From contig JAFLSI010000002.1 of assembly GCA_022511025.1 (NCBI GenBank), forward strand, positions 1 to 56,621: a DNA stretch of 56,621 nucleotides. The letters run 5' to 3'. Below, in pieces: positions 1-8,066 of the stretch (position 1 is its first letter; every line of letters begins with the position of its first letter). The position numbers and the translations under genes were made by a program. The notes beneath the pieces were generated by a model. That model was given only the letters and a program-made list of their open reading frames with translations, searched no databases and had not been told where the DNA came from. This DNA comes from Rikenella sp. (GTDB lineage Bacteria; Bacteroidota; Bacteroidia; Bacteroidales; Rikenellaceae).

Positions 1-75
1 GCTGGCTCCGACACTCGGCGGTGCTCGTGTCTCCACGCCGGGCGGCTGACCCAATAGCACTCAACATCCAAAAAC
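1..75. repeat. Partial copy of a dispersed intergenic repeat
   Basis: The first ~75 bases align almost base for base with about 47238-47312: both carry GCTGG, a CACTCG block, CGGTGCTCGTG, CGCCGG, CGGCTG and an AGCACT block in the same order and spacing. No ORF here is convincing. It looks like one end of a repeat that continues to the left of the window. Function unknown. Confidence 0.5.
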
Positions 76-140
76 GGCCGCCTATACCCCTACACTCGTC
101 CCAAATTTTTTCGGGCGCGGGCGGCCTTACGGCCGCCATT

Positions 141-168
141 AAAAGCGGCGGGCCTGCAAGCCCGCCGC
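141..168 (-). terminator. Minus-strand intrinsic terminator of the fimbrillin operon
   Basis: A perfect 9-bp GC stem (GCGGCGGGC / GCCCGCCGC) with a 6-base loop is followed on the minus strand by TTTT. It lies downstream of the last fimbrillin gene. A second GC hairpin (about 122-137) sits just beyond it. Confidence 0.6.
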
Positions 169-197
169 CATATTCCCCCCGATCCCCCTCAGGCCTC

Positions 198-269
198 CGC
201 GAAACGGGGAGACACAGACCGCGGGACATCAATGTCCCGCGGTCTATATCTCCCGTTCCGTTTCGCGTC
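198..269 (-). terminator. Long hairpin directly after the fimbrillin stop codon
   Basis: Bases 216-229 and 232-244 form a near loopless perfect stem (AGACCGCGGGACAT and its complement). The stem extends outward with CGCGAAACGG pairing near 251-269. It starts a few bases past the stop codon at 277. There is no T-run directly after it, so it may protect the mRNA 3' end or act together with the terminator at 141-168. Confidence 0.45.
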
Positions 270-276
270 GCCCGGA

Positions 277-2616
277 TTATTCTTGGAGGCAACGCACCTG
301 ACGACCGTACGCACGGTAGGCGCTGTTCTGCGGGGTAACCCCACTGTAGCTGAAGTGCAAGTAGTAGGCATTGGTGCCGCTCGCCGACGACGACCAGCTG
401 TACCCGCTCTGGCCGACGTAGTACAACTGACCATTGCCGCGGTAGCGGTTGCCCGGCGCAGGGTACCACGCCTTCACGTTCCCCGAAGCCGGCTGGTAGA
501 GGCGGCCGTTCCGCGCGCTCTGCACGAAAGCCGGAGTCCCGCTCTGGGTCTGCTGCACACCGTTGATGTAGTAGAAGAACGGAGCCGCGTAAGCATCAGT
601 ACCGAAGTCATCCCACGTGCCGTTCGGGGCAATACGCCACCCCTTCGGACACGGGTCATAAGCACTCTTCGGACCTCCATCGCCCCACAAATTGTTATCC
701 TGGTAATCTGCATTATCCGTGTACCAGTCGCAAATACCAGAGGCATTCGAGATAAACCGGGTCGGATTCTTGATCGAATATTGCAACGTGTTATTACCTG
801 TTTTCGCAGTGCCTACATCGACATTTTGAACCGTACCTGCCGAAGAACTGTAGCCCAATTCCATCGTTTTATTCGACGTTCCGTCTGCCCCGTACATAAT
901 CCGCGTAAGAGCCTGTTGGTTCGTGGTGCTTCCCTCACCGCTCCACTGAGGCAGCGGGTCTTTCCGTCCCCACTGGTAGAAGAGACCGAAACTATTGGCA
1001 TCGGCCGCAGCAGGCGCTGCATACAATCCGGACAAAGCCCCGAGGTTCCGGTCCATAATCACCCGGCCGGGATTCAAAGCCATGAATTTTTCGCCGTAAG
1101 TATGCACCTGACCGCCGCTCACGGTGTAAGCGGTGTTGGCGGTACGCACACCGGTACCGGCTTCGTTCGGGTCGTAGCTCGTTACCCAAACGTGCCAGCT
1201 CCACAGAATATCGCCGCCGCTCGTATTATTATACAGAGCAACCACTGCATTCCCCTGAGTAGTTTTGGAGGATTTGACGGTCAACAGGCCGTTCACCTTA
1301 TCCAAGGTTACGTCGCCGGCATTGATCACATTCCCGTCCTGCCACAAAATCTCAGCCCGCAACGTTGCGCTCGCACCGAGTGCCGGCAGGCTCGTCCAGC
1401 TGTTGCCGTTCACTTTCCGGATATCGAACGTTACGGCCCCTGCATCGCCCGAATTGGGTTTGATGATGGCGCTGTTGTTCATGTCGAAGGTCTCAACGGT
1501 TACACGGCCGTCGGAGGTGTTGGTGCCGAGGATGTCGACAGTTACGTTGTAGACGTTGTTCCGCAGGACGTTGAAGTCGCCCATGTTGGTCGACGGGTCG
1601 CCGAGCAAAATGGCATAGGTGGCACGTTCGCTCTTGGCGGAACTCTTGTAATCGCCTTTGATTTCGATATAGGTGGCGTTGCCGTCGGTCTTGCTCAGCA
1701 CGCGGTCGCCGGCCGAGGTGATGCCGGAAACAACGGTCCGGACGTTTTCAGGTACGTACCACACGAATTTCTTATATCCGCCATCGTCGGCTGCATTGGC
1801 TACCGTTTCGGCCGGATAGTCGATGTGGCTGCCGTTCGCTTTTGCCGGGAAAACGCTCGATGTGGAGAGTTCGCCGCAGAATGCGATATTGGCGGAGACG
1901 TTCCGCATCTGTACGCCGGTTACGGTGAAGCCGCTGAACGAGTCGGCCACTTTGTACTTCAGGATCACTTTAGCCACGAGGCGTTTCATGTTCACGTTGC
2001 CGATGGCAGCGGCAGAGTTGACAGTCCCGGTGTAAACCCCGAGCATCGGAATCCCGCTGTTGCCGTCGGGTTTGTATTCGGTGCCGATGGTTTTCAGCAC
2101 GGCTGCGAGTTTCTGTTCGTTGGCAACGTTCTCCGTGTTAAAGAAACTCGGCGAGTGGGTGTTGGCCACGAAATATACTTTCCCGCCCGCTTCCGCATTG
2201 GAGGTCAGATTGACGGAAAGATTGTAGGTGGCGTCGATCCCCGAACTGCTCCCGCTGGAGGCCGGAATGTCGGTCGTGTAATAGGGGGTACCGAGCAGTG
2301 TCCCGTCGGCCTTGAACTGAATGGCCCACACGTTCTGGACTTTGGAGTCGTCGGTGGTGGTGAGTTCGGTGGTCGACTTGGTGTCTGCCGCTCCGCCGAC
2401 GCTGACTGCGAGCGAGGAGTTTTCAACTCCCGCTGCGGCTTTGGTGGCGGCGGTAAATCCGCTCCCGGGCTGACTCAAGGCTTCGGCACTCAGGGATACC
2501 GTTACGGGCAGCTCGTTGGGCCGACCGGTGGTCTCCGGATGCTGAATGTCTGATTTCGTGCACGATGCCAAACCGAAACCGACGGCGACAACTGCAAAAA
2601 TCATCAATCTTTTCAT
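277..2616 (-). CDS. Fimbrillin-like lipoprotein with C-terminal FISUMP-type domain
   Basis: A 779-residue predicted surface lipoprotein. The start is set at the ATG that opens a lipoprotein signal peptide (MKRLMIF..., lipobox LASC, Cys at about residue 20) rather than the longer upstream reading frame. The first ~450 residues have the Thr/Asn/Val-rich beta-sandwich texture of Mfa/FimA-type fimbrillins, with ATKAAAG near the mature N terminus as is common in fimbrillin-like proteins. The last ~250 residues resemble the Fibrobacter succinogenes major paralogous (FISUMP) domain: GRVIMDRNLGA, FGLFYQWGRKDP, YDPCPKGWRIP-like (here CPKGWRIAPNG) and a terminal VRCLQE. It is the distal gene after the 390-residue lipoprotein, 141 bases downstream with no recognisable promoter between, so the two are probably co-transcribed from the invertible promoter at 4033-4063. 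The role as tip or accessory pilin or adhesin is inferred. Confidence 0.75.
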   Translation of the reverse strand: MKRLMIFAVVAVGFGLASCTKSDIQHPETTGRPNELPVTVSLSAEALSQPGSGFTAATKAAAGVENSSLAVSVGGAADTKSTTELTTTDDSKVQNVWAIQFKADGTLLGTPYYTTDIPASSGSSSGIDATYNLSVNLTSNAEAGGKVYFVANTHSPSFFNTENVANEQKLAAVLKTIGTEYKPDGNSGIPMLGVYTGTVNSAAAIGNVNMKRLVAKVILKYKVADSFSGFTVTGVQMRNVSANIAFCGELSTSSVFPAKANGSHIDYPAETVANAADDGGYKKFVWYVPENVRTVVSGITSAGDRVLSKTDGNATYIEIKGDYKSSAKSERATYAILLGDPSTNMGDFNVLRNNVYNVTVDILGTNTSDGRVTVETFDMNNSAIIKPNSGDAGAVTFDIRKVNGNSWTSLPALGASATLRAEILWQDGNVINAGDVTLDKVNGLLTVKSSKTTQGNAVVALYNNTSGGDILWSWHVWVTSYDPNEAGTGVRTANTAYTVSGGQVHTYGEKFMALNPGRVIMDRNLGALSGLYAAPAAADANSFGLFYQWGRKDPLPQWSGEGSTTNQQALTRIMYGADGTSNKTMELGYSSSAGTVQNVDVGTAKTGNNTLQYSIKNPTRFISNASGICDWYTDNADYQDNNLWGDGGPKSAYDPCPKGWRIAPNGTWDDFGTDAYAAPFFYYINGVQQTQSGTPAFVQSARNGRLYQPASGNVKAWYPAPGNRYRGNGQLYYVGQSGYSWSSSASGTNAYYLHFSYSGVTPQNSAYRAYGRQVRCLQE

Positions 2617-2757
2617 AATCGGTATTGTTGTGTTTTTTATGTTATTTTTTGTACTGTAGTCTCTCGCTCGGTTTTCTTCGGGGTGCGGCGCCTGCCGCGG
2701 GCATATCAATACGTAACGAATCGTATCTCTAAACTTTCTCTCTCCTCCGGGGCTCGC

Positions 2758-3930
2758 TTACTGGCCTACGCTGCTGCCGCTGTCGACACTCCCCCAACCA
2801 CCGACTCCGCCGGATCCGTTCGACCCGATAAAACTGTCGTCCTGTGCCACTGACTGCCAACTCCCGACCTCCAAAACTCCATCGGTTACATCGGGGTTGG
2901 TCCCGACGGCTCCGCTCCAATCGACATTCCCCCAAGTCCCGACGAGAATCGTTCCGTTCGGACCGCCGAAACCGCCCAAATCCTGATCGACTTCGTTCCA
3001 CGAAAGAACGTCGAGCATGAGGTCGATGCTCCCGTTTTTCACGCGTGCGGTGAAACGGTAATCATTCCCTTTCTCAAAGGCCCGCGAGGGGAGTTCTGCG
3101 GTCAGCTTGTAACGGGCGTTTCCGATCTTCACATAAAACTCGGCGGGAACGGCTCCTGCACTCTTAGGCAGGAAAATCCCGGAACCGGAGGCGCCTTTCC
3201 CTTTCTGCGAAGGATCGAGGTAGGAGAAGGTCTTCAACACGCCTTTGTCGTCGGTCCCTCCGACGGTGGGGGTCAAATCGCCGCCGATGGTGTAATCGCC
3301 GGCCGGCGAAACAGCCAACGAATGGAGCACGACGCTGTCGGCAAAAAGATCGGAACTCTCTATCCCGCCTTCCACGGGCTGAACGCTAAAGGTGATTTTC
3401 GCACATTCGTGCTCAAACAGCAACCGAACACTGGTCGACGAACGGTTGATAACCTGACTGCCGACGAATGCACCCAAAAAATCGGTCCCGTGGGCTACGC
3501 CTTTCACGGTCTGGTTGTCTCCCTCGATCTTCCGGGCGGGCGAATAGGCGTAAAAATCATAGGTCCCGTTCCCCAATTCCATCCCTTTCGCTCCGGCGGT
3601 GGCGATTTCCACTCCTTCATCGTCGACGTCGCAGGGTACGAGGGTGGTCCCGTCGCTCTGCACTTTATAGGTTGCTTCTGCTTTGAAAATATCGGTCGCC
3701 AATGCGGGATCGCTCTGACCTGCACCGCCGCTCCGCTGATAAGCAACTACGCGTACGGTGCTCCCGGCTTCCAAAGCTACGTCTGCCTTGGTGGCTGCCT
3801 CCAACTGCAAACTGCCGGCCGAAAAATGAATCTCGCAGCTCTCACCTGCCACACCATCAAAAATGGTGCGACGCTGGCATCCCGCCAATACCCACACTGC
3901 CGCTGCTGCAATCACTAAACAACGTTTCAT
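2758..3930 (-). CDS. Fimbrillin family (Mfa-like) lipoprotein
   Basis: A 390-residue lipoprotein; start chosen at MKRCLVIAAAAVWVLAGC, giving a good lipobox (LAGC, Cys at residue 18). The mature N terminus has the fimbrillin family signature of a short strand followed by ATKAD. The body shows features of Mfa-like proteins such as YDFYAYSPA, TDFLGAF and LLFEHECAKITFSV. The last ~65 residues are unusual: a Gly/Ser/Trp-rich tail with three loose repeats (VGTWGNVDWSGAVG, VGSWQSVAQDDSFIG, VGGWGSVDSGSSVG), which could be a donor strand or exposed ligand region. It is the first gene after the invertible promoter; the predicted leader is about 95 nt and contains the left recombination site. Surface fimbrial subunit is the likely role; the exact one is unknown. 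Confidence 0.75.
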   Translation of the reverse strand: MKRCLVIAAAAVWVLAGCQRRTIFDGVAGESCEIHFSAGSLQLEAATKADVALEAGSTVRVVAYQRSGGAGQSDPALATDIFKAEATYKVQSDGTTLVPCDVDDEGVEIATAGAKGMELGNGTYDFYAYSPARKIEGDNQTVKGVAHGTDFLGAFVGSQVINRSSTSVRLLFEHECAKITFSVQPVEGGIESSDLFADSVVLHSLAVSPAGDYTIGGDLTPTVGGTDDKGVLKTFSYLDPSQKGKGASGSGIFLPKSAGAVPAEFYVKIGNARYKLTAELPSRAFEKGNDYRFTARVKNGSIDLMLDVLSWNEVDQDLGGFGGPNGTILVGTWGNVDWSGAVGTNPDVTDGVLEVGSWQSVAQDDSFIGSNGSGGVGGWGSVDSGSSVGQ

Positions 3931-4001
3931 CTCCGTCTTGCTTGTTTTTACCTCCCGGAAAATACTTAAAGCCAAAGACTTAAATGCCCCGGACTTTACT
4001 T

Positions 4002-4017
4002 TTAACCGTTCGATTAA
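4002..4017 (+). repeat. Left inverted recombination site
   Basis: TTAACCGTTCGATTAA. Compared with the reverse complement of 4170-4185 it matches 14 of 16 positions, and the two differences are placed symmetrically. The central dinucleotide TT is at 4009-4010. The site lies between the promoter and the fimbrillin genes. Confidence 0.7.
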
Positions 4018-4032
4018 ATACTAATAGTGCTA

Positions 4033-4063
4033 CAAATGTATGACAAGTTCTTGAATATCCAAA
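4033..4063 (-). promoter_or_regulatory. Invertible promoter, currently facing the fimbrillin operon
   Basis: On the minus strand there is a perfect -7 element TACATTTG (4040 to 4033) and a TTTG -33 element (4063 to 4060) with a 19-base spacer, the standard Bacteroidetes sigma-ABfr form. Predicted transcription starts near 4026, so the transcript crosses the left recombination site and reaches the ATG at 3930. If the segment flipped, the -7 element would lie near 4147-4154 on the plus strand and drive the recombinase gene. Confidence 0.7.
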
Positions 4064-4169
4064 AAATTTTTGCCCTTATTCTTTGCCCCTGCTTCGTCTC
4101 AAAGTACCTCGCATATGACAAAATGGCGCTCCAATCCGGTTTTTCCCTATCCTCAATAACGCTTTCCAT

Positions 4170-4185
4170 TTAACCGAACGATTAA
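4170..4185 (-). repeat. Right inverted recombination site
   Basis: TTAACCGAACGATTAA on the plus strand. Its reverse complement TTAATCGTTCGGTTAA pairs with the left site at 4002-4017. The central dinucleotide is AA at 4177-4178, opposite in polarity to the left site. Identity extends two bases (AT) into the segment. Confidence 0.7.
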
Positions 4186-4305
4186 TTGAATGGGTCCGGC
4201 TGCAAAACAAAAGGTTCCATTTATAGCTATATTTATTATACACAGACTTTTATGCGACTATATGCGTATGTATCCTACTTACTTTATCAAATCTTTTATT
4301 CTACT

Positions 4306-4908
4306 ATGGTTATCGCTTATCTTAGGGTCAGCACGGAAAAACAACACCTCGAAAACCAACACCTCGAAATCTCAAAGTTCGCCGAGGCCCGAAACATCAA
4401 AATCGACCGCTGGGTTACCGAAATCGTCAGCGGAAAAACCAAACGCTCGGAAAGACGACTCGGAGCCCTCATCCGAAGACTCAAAAAAGGAGATACGCTG
4501 ATCGTTACGGAACTCTCCAGACTCAGCCGAACACTGCTCGATATCATGTCGATCCTCAATATCTGCATGGAAAAACAAATCACGGTCTACAGTACCAAAG
4601 ATGGCTATGCGTTCGATAACAACATCAATAGCAAGGTCCTGGCGTTCGCGTTCGGTCTGGTTGCGGAAATCGAACACAACCTGATCTCGCTCCGTACCAA
4701 AGAGGCGCTGGCTCTCAAAAAAGCCGAGGGAATCCGTATCGGCAGACCGGTCGGAAGCCGGGTCAAACTCCAAAAATTGATCGATGACAAAAAAAAGGTG
4801 ATCGATATGCTCAACCAAGGGGTGTCGATCGCGCATATCTGCCGGGAATACCAAGTCTCGCGAGGGGTGTTCTACCAATTCCGAAACCAGTGTCTGGCGG
4901 CATCCTGA
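4306..4908 (+). CDS. Serine site-specific recombinase (Mpi-like DNA invertase)
   Basis: A 200-residue resolvase/invertase-family protein. The start is ATG 4306 (MVIAYLRVST), because the catalytic Ser sits at residue 9 as in this family; an upstream in-frame extension is AT-rich and lacks domain character. The catalytic domain (about 1-140) carries YLRVST, TELSRLSR (the Arg-rich active-site helix) and EIEHNLISLRTKEAL (long E helix). The C-terminal ~50 residues begin with GRPVG and form a helix-turn-helix (ISIAHICREYQVSRGVFYQF-like). Size and arrangement match simple invertases rather than large serine integrases. It is divergent from the fimbrillin operon and directly beside the 4002-4185 segment, which makes that segment its likely substrate. 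It could also act on distant sites, as Mpi does. Confidence 0.85.
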   Translation: MVIAYLRVSTEKQHLENQHLEISKFAEARNIKIDRWVTEIVSGKTKRSERRLGALIRRLKKGDTLIVTELSRLSRTLLDIMSILNICMEKQITVYSTKDGYAFDNNINSKVLAFAFGLVAEIEHNLISLRTKEALALKKAEGIRIGRPVGSRVKLQKLIDDKKKVIDMLNQGVSIAHICREYQVSRGVFYQFRNQCLAAS

Positions 4909-4938
4909 CTCGCGCGCAATGAAACAATCAAACAGTAA

Positions 4939-5002
4939 GCCGGTCGTTTCAGCCAGCGCCGGCGCTGGCTGAAACGACCGGCGCTGGCTGAGACGGCCGG
5001 CG
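4939..5002. repeat. 44-bp perfect palindrome plus a third arm copy
   Basis: Bases 4939-4960 and 4961-4982 are exact reverse complements with no loop (arm GCCGGTCGTTTCAGCCAGCG plus CC). A further slightly diverged direct copy of the right arm follows at 4981-5002. It starts 30 bases after the recombinase stop codon. No T-run follows, so it is not a canonical terminator; it may be a binding or recombination site, or help end transcription together with 5027-5074. Confidence 0.55.
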
Positions 5003-5026
5003 CGGAAATTGTGCGGTGCACAGGCA

Positions 5027-5074
5027 GCGCGGGCGAACGCTCCCCCTTCGGAGCGTCCGCCCGCGCGTTTTTTT
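5027..5074 (+). terminator. Intrinsic terminator after the recombinase gene
   Basis: A 17-bp GC-rich stem with one mismatch (5027-5043 with 5050-5066) and a 6-base loop is followed by seven T residues on the plus strand (5068-5074). It separates the recombinase gene from the convergent DUF362 gene. Confidence 0.75.
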
Positions 5075-5127
5075 CTCTCCTATTATATAATAGGTGTGGT
5101 TCCGAACCAACCCCTAACGGGGTGAAA

Positions 5128-6114
5128 TCAGTCCAATACTACCAGTTCATACGTCTGACTCCCCAACCCGATCGCTTCGGCATGCTCCAACGTGTGCATG
5201 CCGTGGCGCGAGTCGATCCGTTCGATCAAATGGATCTTGCCGTGATCCTCGGATGCGCGCACCAAATCGGTGCATGCTTTGTCCAATGCCACCGGATCGA
5301 GCGAAGCCAATATCCCGATGTCGCCCATCTGAGGATCCTCCGGCGAGGAGTCGCAATCGCAATCGACGGACAAATTGTTGGCTACGCTGATATACAGAAT
5401 CCGGTCGCCGCAATGGTCGGCCACGGCTTTGGCCGCTTCGGCCATCGACTCCAAAAAGTCGTCCTGTTCCGGCAGGTTGTTCCACAGTTCGTCCGGATTC
5501 TTGATCTTGCCGGCCGTGTGGATCCAGGTCTTCCCCTCGGCCGAGGCGATCCCGATCGACATGTTCTTCACCGCTCCGCCGAAACCGCCCATCGCATGGC
5601 CCTTGAAATGCGACAGCACGATCGTGAAGTCGTAGTCCGGATAGCTCTTCCCGACATAATCCTCGGTCAGGTGCTTCCCGCCGGCAACCGGCAGGGCGAC
5701 CTCTCCCTCGGAATCCATAATGTCGACCGGAGCGATCGCTGTGAAGCCATGCTCCTCGGCCGCTTTCCGGTGGCTCTCCACATCGGAGCGCCGACCCTTG
5801 TAAGCGGTGTTGCATTCGACGATCGTCCCGTTCACTTTCTGCACCAAATCCTTGATGAGCACCGGTTGCAGGTAGTTGTGGCCGCCGGGTTCGCCGGTCG
5901 ACAGTTTCACGGCCACTTTGCCGGTGGCCTCGCGTCCCAATGCCTCGTAGATCTTCACGAGGTTTTCGGCCGAGATCTCTTTGAACAGGTAGACTTTAGC
6001 CGCTTTCGACTCGTCCGCCCCCTGTGCGCAAGAGAGGCTCAGGCCTGCCGCCGAAACGGCCAATCCGCAAGAAATCATAGTGATGATTTTTTTCATATCG
6101 GTCTGTTTTTTCAT
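5128..6114 (-). CDS. Exported DUF362 family protein
   Basis: A 328-residue protein with an N-terminal signal sequence (MKKQTDMKKIITMISCGLAV, cleavage or lipid-type Cys near SLSCAQG). An inner ATG at 6096 gives an equally good signal peptide. The body matches DUF362 proteins: VAVKLSTGEPGG near the start, IVLSHFKGHAMGGFGGA mid-protein, and DCDCDSSPEDPQMGDIGILA toward the C terminus. The family often has a ferredoxin partner or domain; none is present here, and the biochemical role is not established. It is the last gene of a minus-strand operon, starting 20 bases after the TonB receptor stop. Confidence 0.7.
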   Translation of the reverse strand: MKKQTDMKKIITMISCGLAVSAAGLSLSCAQGADESKAAKVYLFKEISAENLVKIYEALGREATGKVAVKLSTGEPGGHNYLQPVLIKDLVQKVNGTIVECNTAYKGRRSDVESHRKAAEEHGFTAIAPVDIMDSEGEVALPVAGGKHLTEDYVGKSYPDYDFTIVLSHFKGHAMGGFGGAVKNMSIGIASAEGKTWIHTAGKIKNPDELWNNLPEQDDFLESMAEAAKAVADHCGDRILYISVANNLSVDCDCDSSPEDPQMGDIGILASLDPVALDKACTDLVRASEDHGKIHLIERIDSRHGMHTLEHAEAIGLGSQTYELVVLD

Positions 6115-6134
6115 GGAATTATTCGTAGTAAGCC

Positions 6135-8027
6135 TCAAAAACTCAGATTCACCCCGGCCAGCACCGTCGCCCGCGGCATCGGAAACCCGGCGTTGATCTC
6201 ATAGCGTTGCGCCAGCAGATTTTCGCCCCGCGCCCAGAAGGTCAGCCAGTCCGTCGCCCGAAACGACGCCCGCAGGTTCCACAGGACGAAATCCTCCCGC
6301 TCGGCCGGCTCCAGCGACTTGTACAGCCCCGCCACATACTGCACCCCCGTCGAAACCGTCCAACGTCCCTTCGCCCAGTCGACACCGCCGTAGAGTTTGT
6401 GTTCCGGCGAGGCCAGCACCGGGTGTTCCATGTGCAGATAGCTGTAATTGGCCTCGACCGACCACTCGGACGAAATCCGGTAAGCGATCTGCGCCTCGGC
6501 CCCCGCATTCTCGACCCGCCCCGTATTGACATTCGTCGGCCGGCCGTCGACCGGCATCCGCATAATCAGATTTTCGCCGTCGATATAGAACAGATTCACT
6601 CCGTAAAACAGGCGCCCGTCGAGCAGCCGCTGCGCATAGGAGAGTTCGTAGCTCCACAGCCGTTCCGGTTTCAGGTCGGGATTGGCCGGACGGAACATGT
6701 ACATCTCGCGGATCGTCGGATAGCGAAATCCCTTCGCCGCCCGCAGTTTGATCTCCGCCCCGTGCGGCAGGGAGAACGACACCCCCGCCTGCGGCACCCA
6801 CTCCGTCCCGACATGCGAATGGTGGTCGATCCTCACCCCCGCATCCAAGGTCAGCCACGGCGCGACCGTCTGCCGAAAATCGACATACCCCGCCACCTCG
6901 TCCTGCATCTTGTCCACGAGCGGCTCGCACCGGCCGTCCAAGTAGCGGTTCCACGACCGGCCGCCGAAATGGAAATAGTCCGCCCCCACCGTCAGCCGGT
7001 TTCCCTCGAAGAGCCGGGCACTCTGGAACCACGACACGCCGAGCATCCGGTCTCGCGACAGGAAGCGGTAATCCAACGGCTCTCCTCCCGGATGGTACCC
7101 GTCGTCGATCCAGTGGTTCCCCCAGTTGGCGAAAAAACTCAGCGAACCGGAGGTGTGTCCGTAGTCATTCTCGACCGCCACCGATGCCATACCGCGCGTG
7201 ATCCGCTGGTCGTTGTCGATCAGCGGGTCGAAAATTTCGCCCGGATTCGAGGCGTTGAAATGGATCAAGTTCACATCGGCCAGCACGTTCCACGCCTCCG
7301 AAATCTCGTACCCCAACTTGGCATATCCGCCGTACTGCTCGAACCCCATATCGGCCCGGTGGCCGTCGGTCCGGTTGTACGAAGCGCCGACCACGCTGGA
7401 GAAGCGTCCTTTGCGAATCCGGTTGGTCGCTTCGCTCTGGAAGGTATTGAACGAGCCGTAACCCAACCGGGCATGGGTCCGCACTCCGTCCTCCTGCATC
7501 CGGCGCGTAACGATGTTGATCACGCCTCCCATCGCATTCGACCCGTACAGCGTGGAGGCCGGCCCCCGCACCACTTCGACCCGTTCGGCAAGCATCGACT
7601 GGCAAGCATCCGCAATCGGGTGCCCCATCAGCCCGGCATACTGGGGATGGCCGTCGACCAGCACCAACAGGCCGGTGGTCGGCACGCCCGCCTGCGACGC
7701 CCCGCCCACGCCGCGAACCGACATCTGACCGGCCGCTCCGCCCGACACGCCGTACCCCATGATCCCGCGTCCGGTAACGAACAGACCGGGCACCTGTTCC
7801 GTCAGCAGGGGCAGCAGCGACGGTTCGTTGCTGCGCTCGATCTTCGCCCGCCCCACCACCGACACGCTCATCGGCAGGAGGCGAACATCGGTCCGGTTGC
7901 GCGTCCCGGTAACCACCACCGTCTCGGCATCATACACCGGCCCTGCCGGCCGCAGCGAATCACCTTGCGCCGCTGCGAACCGGCAACCCGAACCGAGCAT
8001 CGCTCCGAGCAAAATCCATTTTTTCAT
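6135..8027 (-). CDS. TonB-dependent outer-membrane receptor
   Basis: A 630-residue outer-membrane transporter; start at MKKWILLGAML with signal peptide ending near FAAAQG. A TonB-box-like segment (AETVVVTGTRN) is followed by a plug domain (about 45-160) with LVLVDGHPQYAG and VEVVRGPASTLYGSNAMGG, then a 22-strand-type barrel ending in the terminal aromatic residue of outer-membrane proteins (VNLSF). It lacks the carboxypeptidase-like N-terminal extension of SusC-type receptors, so it resembles BtuB or siderophore receptors more than glycan importers. The substrate is not evident; there is no riboswitch upstream. It sits between a CMD-cupin protein and a DUF362 protein, suggesting import of a small molecule processed by neighbouring enzymes. 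Confidence 0.85.
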   Translation of the reverse strand: MKKWILLGAMLGSGCRFAAAQGDSLRPAGPVYDAETVVVTGTRNRTDVRLLPMSVSVVGRAKIERSNEPSLLPLLTEQVPGLFVTGRGIMGYGVSGGAAGQMSVRGVGGASQAGVPTTGLLVLVDGHPQYAGLMGHPIADACQSMLAERVEVVRGPASTLYGSNAMGGVINIVTRRMQEDGVRTHARLGYGSFNTFQSEATNRIRKGRFSSVVGASYNRTDGHRADMGFEQYGGYAKLGYEISEAWNVLADVNLIHFNASNPGEIFDPLIDNDQRITRGMASVAVENDYGHTSGSLSFFANWGNHWIDDGYHPGGEPLDYRFLSRDRMLGVSWFQSARLFEGNRLTVGADYFHFGGRSWNRYLDGRCEPLVDKMQDEVAGYVDFRQTVAPWLTLDAGVRIDHHSHVGTEWVPQAGVSFSLPHGAEIKLRAAKGFRYPTIREMYMFRPANPDLKPERLWSYELSYAQRLLDGRLFYGVNLFYIDGENLIMRMPVDGRPTNVNTGRVENAGAEAQIAYRISSEWSVEANYSYLHMEHPVLASPEHKLYGGVDWAKGRWTVSTGVQYVAGLYKSLEPAEREDFVLWNLRASFRATDWLTFWARGENLLAQRYEINAGFPMPRATVLAGVNLSF

Positions 8028-8066
8028 CGTGGCAAAATTTATCGGCCGCACGGACCGTCCGCAAAA

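Larger units (their letters stand above)
4002..4185. other. Predicted invertible promoter segment (phase switch)
   Basis: About 168 bases between two inverted 16-bp sites contain an outward Bacteroidetes promoter pointing at the fimbrillin operon. A serine recombinase gene starts 120 bases away on the other side. Each site reads TTAAyCGTTCGrTTAA, nearly palindromic around a non-palindromic TT/AA centre; this polarity is what gives inversion rather than deletion. The layout and the CGTTCG core resemble the Mpi-controlled invertible promoters of Bacteroides fragilis. As assembled, the switch is in the fimbrillin-ON orientation. Confidence 0.7.

Noticed and set aside
232-2553. Long plus-strand ORF opposite the fimbrillin gene
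   Set aside because: It mirrors the minus-strand gene, lacks any domain-like pattern and is rich in Arg/His/Val as expected of an antisense frame in GC-rich DNA.
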